Shown here: in pieces, positions 1 to 8,713 of the stretch
How positions within the stretch are numbered: the first letter of the stretch is position 1
How the letters are laid out: each line of letters opens with the position of its first letter
Source: Sphingomonas pseudosanguinis
GTDB taxonomy: Bacteria > Pseudomonadota > Alphaproteobacteria > Sphingomonadales > Sphingomonadaceae
NCBI RefSeq assembly: GCF_014196255.1
Contig: NZ_JACIDH010000009.1
Location: 1-64,000, forward strand
Reading direction: 5' to 3'
DNA: 64,000 nt
Notes under the pieces: model-generated
What the model was told of the DNA's origin: nothing
The model's input: the letters and a program-made list of their open reading frames with translations, nothing else
Databases searched by the model: none
Translations under genes and position numbers: made by a program

Positions 1-32
1 CGCCAAGCGAACAGCCTAGACCAACGGGATGA

Positions 33-89
33 GGGGTCCCTTTTCCACGCCGATCACCCCGCTACCGGGGTCCCTTTTCCACGCCGATC
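33..89. repeat. 34-bp-spaced direct repeat, possible insertion-sequence end
   Basis: A 23-bp sequence beginning GGGGTCCCTTTTCC occurs twice, at 33-55 and 67-89. Multiple short direct repeats just inside the terminus are characteristic of IS21-family elements, and this repeat resembles sequences I associate with such ends, so I infer that the left edge is the end of an insertion sequence lying mostly outside the window. No transposase reading frame is visible here. Confidence 0.45.
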
Positions 90-111
90 CACAGCGCAAG
101 GCCAGGCCACC

Positions 112-783
112 GTGCCGGGCAATCTGACGTCGACCTGCCGCCAGCTCTACGACAATGTCGCGAGCGAGATGTTCCGGCTCGACACGCCCGACTTTCCCGA
201 ATTCGCCCAGGCGATCAAGGAGAGCATCGCCGATCCGAATGGCTGGTGCCACGGGACGCTGGCGCGCAAGGCGGAGGAGTTCGGCGCGCCCGATCCCGAC
301 AAAACCTATCTGCGCATCACGCTCGGGCAGAATCAGGGCGATTCACCCGGCGTGCCCTTCGTCATGGAGATCTGGCCGGTCGGCCATTACTCGCCCATCC
401 ACAATCATGGCGGCGCGGAGGCGGTGATCAAGGTGCTGCACGGCGAGATCAATGTTGATCTCTACCGTATGCTATCGCCCTATCATCAGGCCCCCTTCGC
501 GACCGCCGTCTTCGAGAAGGACGATGTCGCATGGATCTCGTCACGCCTCAATCAGGTCCACAAGCTGATCAATCGCGGGACTGACGAGCCGTGCATTACC
601 ATCCAATGCTATCTTTATGCCGAGACCAACGAAGTCCACTGGCCCTATTTCGATTATCTCGCCAAGGCGAAGATCGCCAATTTCGATCCCAATTCCGACG
701 ACGACTATGTGTCGTTCAAGGCGCGAATGAAGGACGAATGGCAGCGTCGCCATTCCGGGGGAGGCGCGTCGCAACCAGGCTGA
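112..783 (+). CDS. cysteine dioxygenase-like cupin protein, start uncertain
   Basis: 223 residues from a GTG. A cupin core carries H97-x-H99 in the motif SPIHNHGG and a later H150 in VHKLINRG, matching the three-histidine iron site of the cysteine dioxygenase (CDO type I) family, which oxidises cysteine thiols to sulfinate with O2. A Tyr-rich CYLY segment follows, as in CDO. The frame is open to the left edge with no ATG and no clear ribosome site before the GTG at 112; an internal ATG at 169 is an alternative. The repeats just upstream suggest that an insertion sequence joined or trimmed the 5' end. Family assignment is good; exact substrate and start are not. Confidence 0.75.
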   Translation: MPGNLTSTCRQLYDNVASEMFRLDTPDFPEFAQAIKESIADPNGWCHGTLARKAEEFGAPDPDKTYLRITLGQNQGDSPGVPFVMEIWPVGHYSPIHNHGGAEAVIKVLHGEINVDLYRMLSPYHQAPFATAVFEKDDVAWISSRLNQVHKLINRGTDEPCITIQCYLYAETNEVHWPYFDYLAKAKIANFDPNSDDDYVSFKARMKDEWQRRHSGGGASQPG

Positions 784-802
784 CCCGCCTGATTTGGGAT
801 GA

Positions 803-994
803 GATGAAAAGGGCCGGCGATTGCCACGCGGTTCGGCCGGCTCGATTCGCTATCGCTGACCTCGCTCCTGGCGACCTTGGTGCTACTAATCCGCCGCCAA
901 TCCGGCGCAGCGCTGGTGATGGTCGCGATCGTGACGCGGACCCGCCCATGGTATCAATGCGGCGTTGCGCCAAGGCTCGCCCCGCGAAACGGTG
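803..994 (+). pseudogene. possible remnant encoding a hydrophobic C-terminus
   Basis: The 336-bp gap between the cupin gene and the next gene holds no convincing complete gene. One frame, open after a stop near 803 and ending in TGA near 994, encodes a leucine-rich hydrophobic stretch (SLTSLLATLVLLIRR) followed by a basic tail, and has no good start. It could be the decayed end of a small membrane protein. The evidence is composition only. Confidence 0.2.
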
Positions 995-1119
995 AAGCGT
1001 GACATTACAAAGCCATACCGTGTCGACCCCGGCCCCTCCGGCCCGGCCTCATTCATTCCGCATATTGGTGGTTTTGATAGACGGAGCCGCGCTTGGTCCA
1101 TCGGTTACGAGGAAAGACA

Positions 1120-1839
1120 TTGACGGATATGATCCGGTCGGCCGCCATCGGGATGGTCTTCGCGATGCTCGTCGGCGTGGCGCAGCCCGCATCGGCGCAA
1201 TTCTACCTGGAGCATTACGATCATGCCGCCGTGCTCTCCCCCGACAAGCTGCCCGAGGCGGTCGAGCCGCTGCCCGGCGCGACCGATGGCGAGAATGACG
1301 CGGCGCTGATCTGGACGATGCGCGCCGCGCTCAACGTCGCGGCGCTGCAATGCCAGTTCGAGCCGACGCTGCTGACCGACACCAATTACAACGCGATGCT
1401 GACCGATCATGTCGAGGAACTGGCGGCGGCCTGGACGCTGCTCGGCATGTATTTCGCGCGCGTCAGCCCGACGCCCCGCGAGGGAGAGGCCGCGCTCGAT
1501 CGCTATGGGACGCGGCTCTATTCCCGCTTTTCGACGGTGCGGGCGCAATATGAATTCTGTCGCGTCGCCGGCTCGATCGGGCAGGAAATCCTCTTCTCGC
1601 CGCGCGCCCAGCTCGCGGTGGTGGCGGGCGCGCGGATGAACGAGTTGCGCAGCAGCCTGATCTATCGCGGCGAACAGCGTTTCGACATGCGCCAGAAGCG
1701 CGAAACCGTCACGCTCCCCCGGCTGGACGCAGCATGCTGGGACCGAAGGGCGCGCTGGCGGGACCGGGTCTGCGGACCGGACCCCTGGGCCGTGCCCGGG
1801 ACAGCGGGCGACGACAAGGCGGCGACGTCCGCCAGCTGA
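1120..1839 (+). CDS. exported protein of unknown function
   Basis: About 239 residues. The N-terminus (MIRSAAIGMVFAMLVGV then AQPASAQ) is a clear Sec signal peptide with an AxA cleavage site, so the product is periplasmic or surface located. The mature part is alpha-helical in character with three or four scattered cysteines and no motif I recognise. GAGGAAAG at 1109-1116 lies at good distance from a TTG at 1120; the ATG at 1129 is the alternative start, giving the same signal peptide. It stands alone between non-coding DNA and the convergent SDR gene. Confidence 0.7.
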   Translation: MTDMIRSAAIGMVFAMLVGVAQPASAQFYLEHYDHAAVLSPDKLPEAVEPLPGATDGENDAALIWTMRAALNVAALQCQFEPTLLTDTNYNAMLTDHVEELAAAWTLLGMYFARVSPTPREGEAALDRYGTRLYSRFSTVRAQYEFCRVAGSIGQEILFSPRAQLAVVAGARMNELRSSLIYRGEQRFDMRQKRETVTLPRLDAACWDRRARWRDRVCGPDPWAVPGTAGDDKAATSAS

Positions 1840-1863
1840 CATGAGGCCAGCTGGCGGCGTTCC

Positions 1864-2598
1864 TCAGATCTGCGCCAGCCCCCCATCGGTGAACAGCTCG
1901 CTGCCCGTCATGAAGCTGCTGTCCGACGATGCCAGGAAAGCGGCCGCCGCGGCGACTTCGGACGGGTCGCCGATATGCCCGATCGGGGTCGTCGCCCCCA
2001 TTGCGATCATCGCATCATGGCCGACGACCTCGGCGGCCAGTTCGGTGAGCGTTGGCCCCGGCGACAGGACGTTGACGCGGATGCCCGTACCCCGCAAATC
2101 CTGTGCCCAGCTGCGCGCCAGGTTGCGCACCGCCGCCTTGGACGCGCTATAGACGCTGAACGCGGGCGTCCCCATGACGCCGGTGGTCGAGCCGGTGAGG
2201 ATGATCGAGCCCCCTGCCGCCATCAGTTTCAGCCCCTTCTGCACGGTGAAGATCGTGCCCTTCACATTGACGTCGAACGTGTCGTCGACATGCTCGGGCG
2301 TGATCTCCGCCAGCGGCATCAGCGCGCCGGTGCCGGCATTGGCGAACAGGATGTCGAGCGAGCCGCGCTCCTGCCGCACCGTGTCGAACAGCCGGTCCAG
2401 ATCCGCCGCCTCGGTCACCGATCCCGCGACCGCGCGCACATTGCCGCCCAACATCGCGACCGCCGCCTCCAGCTTGTCCGCGCGCCGTCCAAACAAATAG
2501 ACGAACGCCCCTTCCGCCACGAACCGCCGGGCGGTCGCCAACCCGATGCCGGTGCCACCGCCGGTGATAATCGCGGTCCTGCCTTCCAATCGTGTCAT
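1864..2598 (-). CDS. SDR-family NAD(P)-dependent oxidoreductase
   Basis: 244 residues, typical for a classical short-chain dehydrogenase/reductase. Visible are the cofactor motif TGGGTGIG (12-19), NAG (87-89), the structural Asn of DVNVKG (111), catalytic S137, and Y150-x3-K154. R38/R39 after the second strand suggests NADP(H) preference. The start at MTRLEGR is preferred over an ATG four codons upstream because family members start directly before the Rossmann fold. It is transcribed divergently from an HxlR regulator across 85 bp, which implies control by that regulator. Substrate unknown. Confidence 0.92.
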   Translation of the reverse strand: MTRLEGRTAIITGGGTGIGLATARRFVAEGAFVYLFGRRADKLEAAVAMLGGNVRAVAGSVTEAADLDRLFDTVRQERGSLDILFANAGTGALMPLAEITPEHVDDTFDVNVKGTIFTVQKGLKLMAAGGSIILTGSTTGVMGTPAFSVYSASKAAVRNLARSWAQDLRGTGIRVNVLSPGPTLTELAAEVVGHDAMIAMGATTPIGHIGDPSEVAAAAAFLASSDSSFMTGSELFTDGGLAQI

Positions 2599-2652
2599 AT
2601 GTGCCTCCATTCATAGGGTTGCACATAGCTGGTTCCACGCATACCTAGAGGC

Positions 2653-2676
2653 AAGTATACACCTTTTTGTAAGTAC
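2653..2676. promoter_or_regulatory. putative operator in the SDR/HxlR divergent promoter
   Basis: The hexamer AAGTAY occurs twice as a direct repeat at 2653-2658 and 2671-2676, the first containing the palindrome GTATAC. It sits midway between two divergent start codons in an AT-rich patch, as expected for an HxlR-type binding site. Assignment is by position and repeat only. Confidence 0.4.
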
Positions 2677-2683
2677 CCGAAAA

Positions 2684-3067
2684 ATGTCCGATGCCGCCAT
2701 TCTCGACACCCCCGCTTTCACCTGCGGGCTCGACGCCACGCTCAAGGTCATCTCGGGCAAGTGGAAGCCGTTGATCCTCTATTTCCTGCTGCGCGGACCG
2801 ACCCGCTACGGCGAACTCAAGCGCGCTGTGCGCGATGTCAGCGACAAGGTCCTGATCCAGCAGCTCAAGGAGCTGGAGGCGGACGGCGTGTTGACCCGTA
2901 ACGACTATCGCGAGGTCCCGCCGCGCGTCGATTATACGCTGACCGAAATGGGCCAGAGCCTGGCGCGCGCGCTGGAGCCGTTATGCGCCTGGGGCACCGA
3001 GAATATGGCCGAGATGCAGGCGCTGTTCGCCGCGCGTGACGGCTGGGGGCGGGGCAAGCGCGGATAG
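2684..3067 (+). CDS. HxlR-family winged-helix transcriptional regulator
   Basis: 127 residues. The core CGLDATLKVISGKWKPLILY followed by RYGELKR and KVLIQQLKELEADGVL is diagnostic of the HxlR winged helix, including the conserved N-terminal cysteine (about residue 14) that in some members senses electrophiles or oxidants. The ATG at 2684 places this cysteine at the usual distance from the start. It probably regulates itself and the divergent SDR gene. Inducer unknown. Confidence 0.92.
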   Translation: MSDAAILDTPAFTCGLDATLKVISGKWKPLILYFLLRGPTRYGELKRAVRDVSDKVLIQQLKELEADGVLTRNDYREVPPRVDYTLTEMGQSLARALEPLCAWGTENMAEMQALFAARDGWGRGKRG

Positions 3068-3161
3068 GTTGCCGCGTGGCCGACCGGTCGATGCCAAAAG
3101 CCGCTGGTCGGTGCGGTCGGGCCGTGGCACATGAACGGTCCGTCATCACAAGGGGTTATGA

Positions 3162-5609
3162 ATGCGCACCGGTGCCTGCCTGATCGCTCTCCTGCTTGCC
3201 TCCACCGCGACCGCGCAAACGCCCGGCACCGCCTATCACCGTGCGCCCGACGCGATCGCCAAAGCCCTCGAAACCCCACCGACCCCGGCCGTCGGCGTCA
3301 GCCCCGATCACCGCACGCTCGCCATTTTCGGCCGCGAGAATCTGCCGACGATCGCCAATCTGTCGAAGCCGATCCTGCGGCTGGGCGGATACCGGATCGA
3401 CCCTGCGACCAACGGCCAGGCCGAGGTGCGCGTCCAGTGGCTGAACGCCTTGAGCTTCAAGGACATCGCCAGCGGCCGGACGATCGCGGTGCAGCTGCCC
3501 GCCGGCCTGCGCTTCGCCGCACCCGACTGGTCACCCGACGGCGGCCGGGTCGCCTTCTACGCGCAGGATGCCGATGGCCTGTCGCTCTGGGTCTCCGAGC
3601 GTGACGGCCGCGCGCGCGTCGTCGCCCATGGGCTGAACGGCGCGTTCGGCACGCCCTTCGTCTGGATGCCGGACAGCCGGTCGCTGGTCGCCTATACCGT
3701 CCCCGCCGGTCGGGGCGCGCGCCCCGCCCAGGCCGCGACCCCGACCGGGCCGATCGTGCAGGAAAGCAGCGGTCGCACCTCAGCCGCACGCACCTATGAG
3801 GATCTGCTCGGCGATGCACATGACGAGGCGCTGTTCGATCATTATTTCACCGGCCAGCTCGTCCGCATCGGCCTCGACGACGGTGCGACCCGACCGATCG
3901 GCACGCCGGGCCTGATCAGCGGGTTCAGCGTTTCGCCCGATGGCCGCTATCTGCTGACCGAGCGGTTGAAGCGCCCCTATTCCTATCTGCTGCCCGCACG
4001 CTTCTTCCCGACCGAGATCGCGGTCTCGACCATCGACGGGCAACCGGTCAGGACGTTGGTCGACCGCCCGCTCGCCGACGACCTGCCGGTCGATTTCGAT
4101 GCGACGGTGAAGGGGCCGCGCGAGGCGGAGTGGCGGTCGGATGCGCCCGCGACCCTCGTCTGGGCCGAGGCACTGGACGGCGGCAACCCGCGCACCAAGA
4201 TCGCCTTCCGCGACAAGGTGATGATGCAGGCCGCCCCCTTCGACGCCGCCCCCGTCGAACTGGCGCGGACCTCGGCGCGCTATGCGACGACGATGTGGGG
4301 GGATGACGGCTTTGCCATGATCGTCGACCGCGAATGGCGCAGCCGTACCGAACACCGGCTGGCAGTCGCGCCCGCGCGGCCGGGAAAGACGCGGATGCTG
4401 CTGACCCGCAATTATCAGGATCAATATGGCGATCCGGGCGATCCGATCCTAGAAGAGAATGCCGCCGGCAAGCCGGTGATGCGCTTCACGCCCGCGCATG
4501 ACGGCGTCTTCGTCTCGGGGGAAGGCGCGAGCAAGACGGGCGCATTTCCGTTTCTGGCCACCATGCCACTCACCGGCGAAACGTCGACACGCCTATGGGC
4601 CGCCAAACCGCCTTATTACGAGTCAGTCGTCGCTATGCTCGACGATAGGGGCCAGCGCATCCTGACGCGGCGCGAGAGCGCTACGCTCGCCCCCAATTAT
4701 GTCATCCGCAGCACCAAGGGCGGCAGCGCGAAGGCGATTACCGCCTTTGCCGACCCCGCCCCCGTCTTCGCGGGCGTCACCCAGCGGACGATCACCTATA
4801 GCCGCGCGGACGGCGTGCCGCTGTCGGGTACGCTCTATCTGCCCGCCGGCTATGACGCGAAGCGCGACGGGCCGCTGCCGACCCTGCTCTGGGCCTATCC
4901 GGCGGAATATACCGATGCCAAGGTCGCCGGGCAGACGGTCGACCGGGGCAACCGCTTCGTGCGACCGCGCGGTATCAGCCATCTGTTCCTGCTGACCCAG
5001 GGCTATGCGATCCTCGACAATCCGGCGATGCCGATCATTGGCGAGGGTGGCGCGGAGGCGAACGACACATACGTCAAACAGCTGCGCGAGGATGCGCAGG
5101 CCGCGGTCGATGCGGTGGTGAAGCTGGGCGTCGCCGACCGGACCCGCATCGCGGTCGGCGGACACAGCTACGGCGCGTTCATGACCGCCAATCTGCTGGC
5201 GCATACCGACCTGTTCCGCGCCGGTATCGCGCGGTCTGGCGCGTACAACCGCACGCTGACACCGTTCGGTTTCCAAGCCGAACAGCGCACCTATTGGCAG
5301 GCGACGCCGACCTATACCGAGATGAGCCCCTTCACCTATGCCGACCGGATCAAGGCGCCCATCCTGCTGATCCATGGCGGTGCCGACGATAATAGCGGCA
5401 CTTTCCCGATCCAGTCGGAGCGTATGTACGCCGCGCTGAAGGGCAATGGCGCGACCGTCCGCTATGTCGTTCTGCCCAACGAGCCGCACGGCTATCGCGC
5501 GCTGGAATCGACCGAGGAGACGCTCTGGCAGATGACCGACTGGCTCGACCGCTACGTCAAGCCGAAGCAGCCCGTTCCGACATCACCCGGCACGGTCAGC
5601 GCTCGCTGA
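3162..5609 (+). CDS. exported S9-family serine peptidase (glutamyl endopeptidase-like)
   Basis: 815 residues with an 18-19 residue signal peptide (ALLLASTATAQ). An N-terminal beta-propeller region (about 40-540) precedes an alpha/beta-hydrolase domain. The catalytic triad is visible: S669 in GGHSYGAFM, Asp at 742/743 in HGGADDNSG, and H776 in NEPHGY. The LLWAYPAEY...RGNRFVRP segment resembles the S9D (glutamyl endopeptidase) branch more than dipeptidyl peptidase IV. AAGGGG lies 7 nt before the ATG. It probably cleaves oligopeptides in the periplasm. It is monocistronic, and a hairpin follows. Confidence 0.9.
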   Translation: MRTGACLIALLLASTATAQTPGTAYHRAPDAIAKALETPPTPAVGVSPDHRTLAIFGRENLPTIANLSKPILRLGGYRIDPATNGQAEVRVQWLNALSFKDIASGRTIAVQLPAGLRFAAPDWSPDGGRVAFYAQDADGLSLWVSERDGRARVVAHGLNGAFGTPFVWMPDSRSLVAYTVPAGRGARPAQAATPTGPIVQESSGRTSAARTYEDLLGDAHDEALFDHYFTGQLVRIGLDDGATRPIGTPGLISGFSVSPDGRYLLTERLKRPYSYLLPARFFPTEIAVSTIDGQPVRTLVDRPLADDLPVDFDATVKGPREAEWRSDAPATLVWAEALDGGNPRTKIAFRDKVMMQAAPFDAAPVELARTSARYATTMWGDDGFAMIVDREWRSRTEHRLAVAPARPGKTRMLLTRNYQDQYGDPGDPILEENAAGKPVMRFTPAHDGVFVSGEGASKTGAFPFLATMPLTGETSTRLWAAKPPYYESVVAMLDDRGQRILTRRESATLAPNYVIRSTKGGSAKAITAFADPAPVFAGVTQRTITYSRADGVPLSGTLYLPAGYDAKRDGPLPTLLWAYPAEYTDAKVAGQTVDRGNRFVRPRGISHLFLLTQGYAILDNPAMPIIGEGGAEANDTYVKQLREDAQAAVDAVVKLGVADRTRIAVGGHSYGAFMTANLLAHTDLFRAGIARSGAYNRTLTPFGFQAEQRTYWQATPTYTEMSPFTYADRIKAPILLIHGGADDNSGTFPIQSERMYAALKGNGATVRYVVLPNEPHGYRALESTEETLWQMTDWLDRYVKPKQPVPTSPGTVSAR

Positions 5610-5626
5610 CCGGACCCGGTCGGGGC

Positions 5627-5657
5627 CTGCCGTCCGGCCCCCGTGACCGGACGGCAG
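5627..5657. terminator. bidirectional terminator-like hairpin
   Basis: A perfect 11-bp stem (CTGCCGTCCGG at 5627-5637 with its complement at 5647-5657, 9-nt loop) lies between the convergent ends of the peptidase and HNH genes. There is no long T-tract, so efficiency is uncertain. Confidence 0.55.
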
Positions 5658-5660
5658 CGC

Positions 5661-5996
5661 TCAGCGCTGCTTCTTGGTGATCGCGGCGGTGAAGTCGGGG
5701 TCCTTCTTCGCCACCCAGTCGACGAATTTGCGGATATTGGGATTATCGAGCAGGCCCGACACGTCCATGCCATGTCGCTGCAACTCGGAATTGGTGAAAT
5801 TGGCGGTCAGGGTCTGCTGACAGATCGGATGCATCGGCACGACATCGCGGCCGCCGCGACTCATGGGCACGGGATGGTGCCAGACGATGATCTTGCCGGT
5901 CGGCCGACCGCATAGCCAGCACGGCACCGGTGCGGCCGGGGCCTCCTCCTCCTGCGGAAGATGATCATAGGGGTCATGTTTCGAACGTCTGGCCAT
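5661..5996 (-). CDS. small HNH-type protein
   Basis: 111 residues. A CWLCGRP knuckle (about 26-32), then WHHPVPMSRGGRD (the HH of the beta-beta-alpha metal finger) and a third cysteine in HPICQQTL give the pattern of an HNH nuclease finger. The C-terminal part (about 70-111) is helical and ends in basic residues. Members of this size often occur alone in alphaproteobacterial genomes with no known role. It is convergent with the peptidase and divergent from the next small gene. Nuclease activity is inferred from the motif only. Confidence 0.75.
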   Translation of the reverse strand: MARRSKHDPYDHLPQEEEAPAAPVPCWLCGRPTGKIIVWHHPVPMSRGGRDVVPMHPICQQTLTANFTNSELQRHGMDVSGLLDNPNIRKFVDWVAKKDPDFTAAITKKQR

Positions 5997-6101
5997 GGCG
6001 CAATCTATCTGTCTCTACGGCCCCGGTCTGTAGCAAAGCGACCCGGTGCCGCCTATGGCCGGCGGCCAGCAGCGTTAAATGTCGCGTACCGATCGGGAAA
6101 C

Positions 6102-6464
6102 ATGATGGCGGATTCGTTGAAACCCTGGGACGCGGCACTCGTCCGCCGATGGCTGGAACGCCGTTACGCGGCATCGCGGCTGGATCAGGCCGCGGCGGAC
6201 CGCGCCGGCTATGAGGCCCGCGACGATTTCGACAAGGCGGCGGCCGAGGAATGGGCGTGCCGCACGCTGAAGAACGCCGACTGTGTGGATGATCAGGCCG
6301 CCTTCGCCGCCCGCCTCAAGGAACTGATCGCGCAAGACGAGTATCCCGCCACCGGCGTGAATGACGATGTCCGGTTCGAACGCCATGTCCGCAGCTATCT
6401 GCGCAAGCTCGCCAAGATGACCAAGGCGAATGAGGGCTTCGAGAAGACCCACCGTCATCAATAG
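6102..6464 (+). CDS. conserved hypothetical protein
   Basis: 120 residues, soluble, rich in charged helices (ALVRRWLERRYAASR, FERHVRSYLRKLAKM), no signal peptide or membrane segment. A GGGAAA ribosome site precedes the ATG at 6102; a second ATG follows immediately at 6105. No known domain recognised. It is transcribed divergently from the HNH gene. Confidence 0.65.
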   Translation: MMADSLKPWDAALVRRWLERRYAASRLDQAAADRAGYEARDDFDKAAAEEWACRTLKNADCVDDQAAFAARLKELIAQDEYPATGVNDDVRFERHVRSYLRKLAKMTKANEGFEKTHRHQ

Positions 6465-6566
6465 GGATGGTGGTGGACCGGCATCCTGACCGATGGTCGG
6501 TCACGCGGCGCTGTCGCGATGCGACGCGGCCAGGATAACGGTGCACGTACACCGCCTGCATCACCT

Positions 6567-7469
6567 TCATGCCGCCCTGGCGCGCACCGACGCCTGATGG
6601 GCGCCGATGCCCGCCAGCACGCCGGCCGCCGATGCAAGTGTGGCATTGTGCATCGGCGTCGCGGCATCCCCCGCCGCCCACACGCTGGGCACCGATGTCG
6701 CGCCCCAGGAGTCGACCTTGACGTACGGTCCTGTCGGCCCGTCCTCGTGCGCACAGCCCAGCATCGCCGCCAGCGCCGTGGCGGGTCTGGTGCGGGGTGC
6801 GGTAAAGACCGCGCCCACCGCGACGACGCGTCCATCCGCCAGGCGGACGCCCTCCAGCATCGGCGCCGCGCCGAGTAATTCGACCACTGGGGTCCGCTCC
6901 ACGGTGATCCCGCGCGAGGCGAACGCCTCAAGCTCGTCGGGCTCGGGCTCGAACTGGCCTTGGGTGAAATAGGTGGTCGGTCCCCAGTCGGGGATCAGCA
7001 ACGCCTGATGCGCCGACAGGGGATGCGCCGCGATCACGCCCAGCGGCAGGTCGCGCACCTCATAGCCATGGCAATAGGGGCAATGGAGCACGGACTCGCC
7101 CCAGCGCTCGGCCATGCCCGGGATCGCGGGCAGTTCGTCCGAGACGCCCGTTGCCAGGATCAGACGCCGCGCCCGGCGTTCGTCGCCACCCGACAGATCG
7201 ACGGTAAAGCCTCCGTCCACAGCCTTGGCGCCCACCGCCTCACCGGACAGGATGTCCACCGTAGGATAGCGCAGCAACTGGCGTCGGGCGTCGCGCATGA
7301 TGATGGCAGGCGTCCGTCCATCCTGCCCCAGAAAGCCATGCGCTTCGTCCGCGAAACGGTTGCGCGGCGCCCCGGCGTCGATGACCAGAACCTTCTGACG
7401 CGCACGCGCCAGTTGCATGGCGGCGGACAGGCCCGCGAAACTCCCGCCGATCACGATCACTTCGTACAT
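6567..7469 (-). CDS. thioredoxin reductase-like FAD/NAD(P) oxidoreductase
   Basis: 300 residues, two-dinucleotide-fold flavoprotein. The N-terminal FAD motif VIGGSFAG (6-13), the redox-active C130-P-Y-C133, the ATG segment near 106-108 and the C-terminal VWAAGDAATP FAD-binding motif are visible. The expected glycine-rich NAD(P) motif between the two FAD motifs is poorly conserved (GVIAAHPLSAH), so the hydride donor is uncertain. The ATG at 7469 has AGGG at good spacing, better than the ATG five codons upstream. It is divergent from an Rrf2 regulator with a palindrome in between. Confidence 0.88.
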   Translation of the reverse strand: MYEVIVIGGSFAGLSAAMQLARARQKVLVIDAGAPRNRFADEAHGFLGQDGRTPAIIMRDARRQLLRYPTVDILSGEAVGAKAVDGGFTVDLSGGDERRARRLILATGVSDELPAIPGMAERWGESVLHCPYCHGYEVRDLPLGVIAAHPLSAHQALLIPDWGPTTYFTQGQFEPEPDELEAFASRGITVERTPVVELLGAAPMLEGVRLADGRVVAVGAVFTAPRTRPATALAAMLGCAHEDGPTGPYVKVDSWGATSVPSVWAAGDAATPMHNATLASAAGVLAGIGAHQASVRARAA

Positions 7470-7485
7470 CCGCTCACCCTTCATA

Positions 7486-7500
7486 TAACAGTGATAGTTA
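7486..7500. promoter_or_regulatory. putative Rrf2-type operator
   Basis: The imperfect palindrome TAACAGTGATAGTTA (arms TAAC and GTTA) lies 17 bp upstream of the reductase start and within the 104-bp divergent promoter shared with the Rrf2 gene. Its size and spacing fit Rrf2-family sites. Binding is inferred. Confidence 0.5.
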
Positions 7501-7573
7501 CATGATGTCGCACGCTCTCTTTTGCAACATCAAATGTGACGTGATAAGCCGTAGCGTCGGTTGGAGACTGAAA

Positions 7574-8047
7574 GTGGACGCACGCCTTTCACGAATGCTG
7601 CATCTGCTGATCCATATGGGCCGGATGGAGGGCCCCCTGACGTCGGAGGCCGCCGCCACGATGTTGGGGACGAACCCGGTCGTGATCCGCCGAACGATGG
7701 CGGGGCTGCGCGATGCGGGCTATGTCCGCTCGGTCAAGGGCCATGGCGGCGGCTGGTCGCTGACGCGCGGGCTCGACGGCATCACGATGCTCGACGTCCA
7801 CCGCGCGCTGGGCGAGAACCGCATTTTCGCGCTCGGACCGGCCGATCCCGATCCCGTCTGCCTGGTGGAGCGGGCGGTCAACGGCTCGCTCGAGGACGCC
7901 TTGCAAGAGGCGGAGGCTCTGCTGCTGCGCCGCCTGGCCGATGTGACCCTGGCCGACATCGCGGCGGACTTCGACCGACGCTTTGCGGCGCTGTCGCCCG
8001 AGGATCGGACGGCGCGCGCCCATGCGGGGCAGCTTCCCCCCGGTTGA
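7574..8047 (+). CDS. Rrf2-family transcriptional regulator
   Basis: 157 residues from a GTG with GGAG 8 nt upstream. The N-terminus VDARLSRMLHLLIHM is the usual Rrf2 opening, followed by a winged helix (TSEAAATMLGTNPVVIRRTM) and wing (GYVRSVKGHGGGWSLTR). The single cysteine near residue 96 (DPVCLVE) is not a CxnCxnC cluster, so an iron-sulfur cofactor is unlikely; YwnA-like members of this family behave this way. It probably represses the divergent reductase gene. Confidence 0.88.
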   Translation: MDARLSRMLHLLIHMGRMEGPLTSEAAATMLGTNPVVIRRTMAGLRDAGYVRSVKGHGGGWSLTRGLDGITMLDVHRALGENRIFALGPADPDPVCLVERAVNGSLEDALQEAEALLLRRLADVTLADIAADFDRRFAALSPEDRTARAHAGQLPPG

Positions 8048-8070
8048 CGGTACCATGGGAGGTGCCCCGA

Positions 8071-8643
8071 TCAGGCCATCCCCGCCTCCACCCGCGCCGT
8101 GCAACGGGCGACCCAGTCGCGGATCACCGGTTCGGCGGGCATCATGTCGGCGAACCAGGCGAAGGGCGAGCTGCACAGCATGTCGGCCGCCGAAAACCGG
8201 TCGCCGAGCAGCCAGGGGCCGCGCCGCAGCGTCTCGGCGAGCCGCTCGATCATCGTGTCATAGTCGCGCAAGCCGGCGGTGATCGCCGGATGGCTCACCC
8301 CGGCCCAGTTCAGGATCAGCAGCGGCTCCATGACGCCCTGATAATAGAATAGCCATGACAGATAGGCGCCACGCGCCGCCTCACCCGGCAGCGGGCCGAG
8401 GCCGGCGGAGGGATAGGCGTCGGTCAGATAGAGCATGATCGCACCCCGCTCACGCACCGTATCCGTGCCATCGGTGAGATAGGGCACCTTGCCCTCGGGA
8501 TGCGGATTGGCCGGATCGCGCTGGCCCGTCCCGTCCTGACGCGGGATGCTGACCTCGCGATAGGTGATGTCCGCCGACAGCATGCGGGCGAGCGCGACGA
8601 CCGTGTCGGACCGCGATTGGGGAGAATAATATAGCGTGCGCAT
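8071..8643 (-). CDS. glutathione S-transferase family protein
   Basis: 190 residues. The thioredoxin-like N-terminal domain starts MRTLYYSPQSRS, with the cis-proline loop GKVPYLTD and the ERGAIMLYL segment that binds the gamma-glutamyl part of glutathione. The helical C-terminal domain has the capping-box pattern LLGDRFSAADML. The ATG at 8643 gives the normal family N-terminus. It is divergent from a WYL-domain regulator that likely controls it. Substrate unknown. Confidence 0.9.
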   Translation of the reverse strand: MRTLYYSPQSRSDTVVALARMLSADITYREVSIPRQDGTGQRDPANPHPEGKVPYLTDGTDTVRERGAIMLYLTDAYPSAGLGPLPGEAARGAYLSWLFYYQGVMEPLLILNWAGVSHPAITAGLRDYDTMIERLAETLRRGPWLLGDRFSAADMLCSSPFAWFADMMPAEPVIRDWVARCTARVEAGMA

Positions 8644-8713
8644 CGGGATGCTCCTTGCGTGGAATGATGCGGGCACCTTACGAAGGGCCTCCTGACAGTT
8701 TCGGGCAGCAGGG

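Noticed and set aside
6567..7469. Calling the flavoprotein TrxB itself
   Set aside because: Its NAD(P) motif is degraded and it is paired with an Rrf2 regulator; it belongs to the wider thioredoxin-reductase-like group rather than being clearly the housekeeping enzyme.
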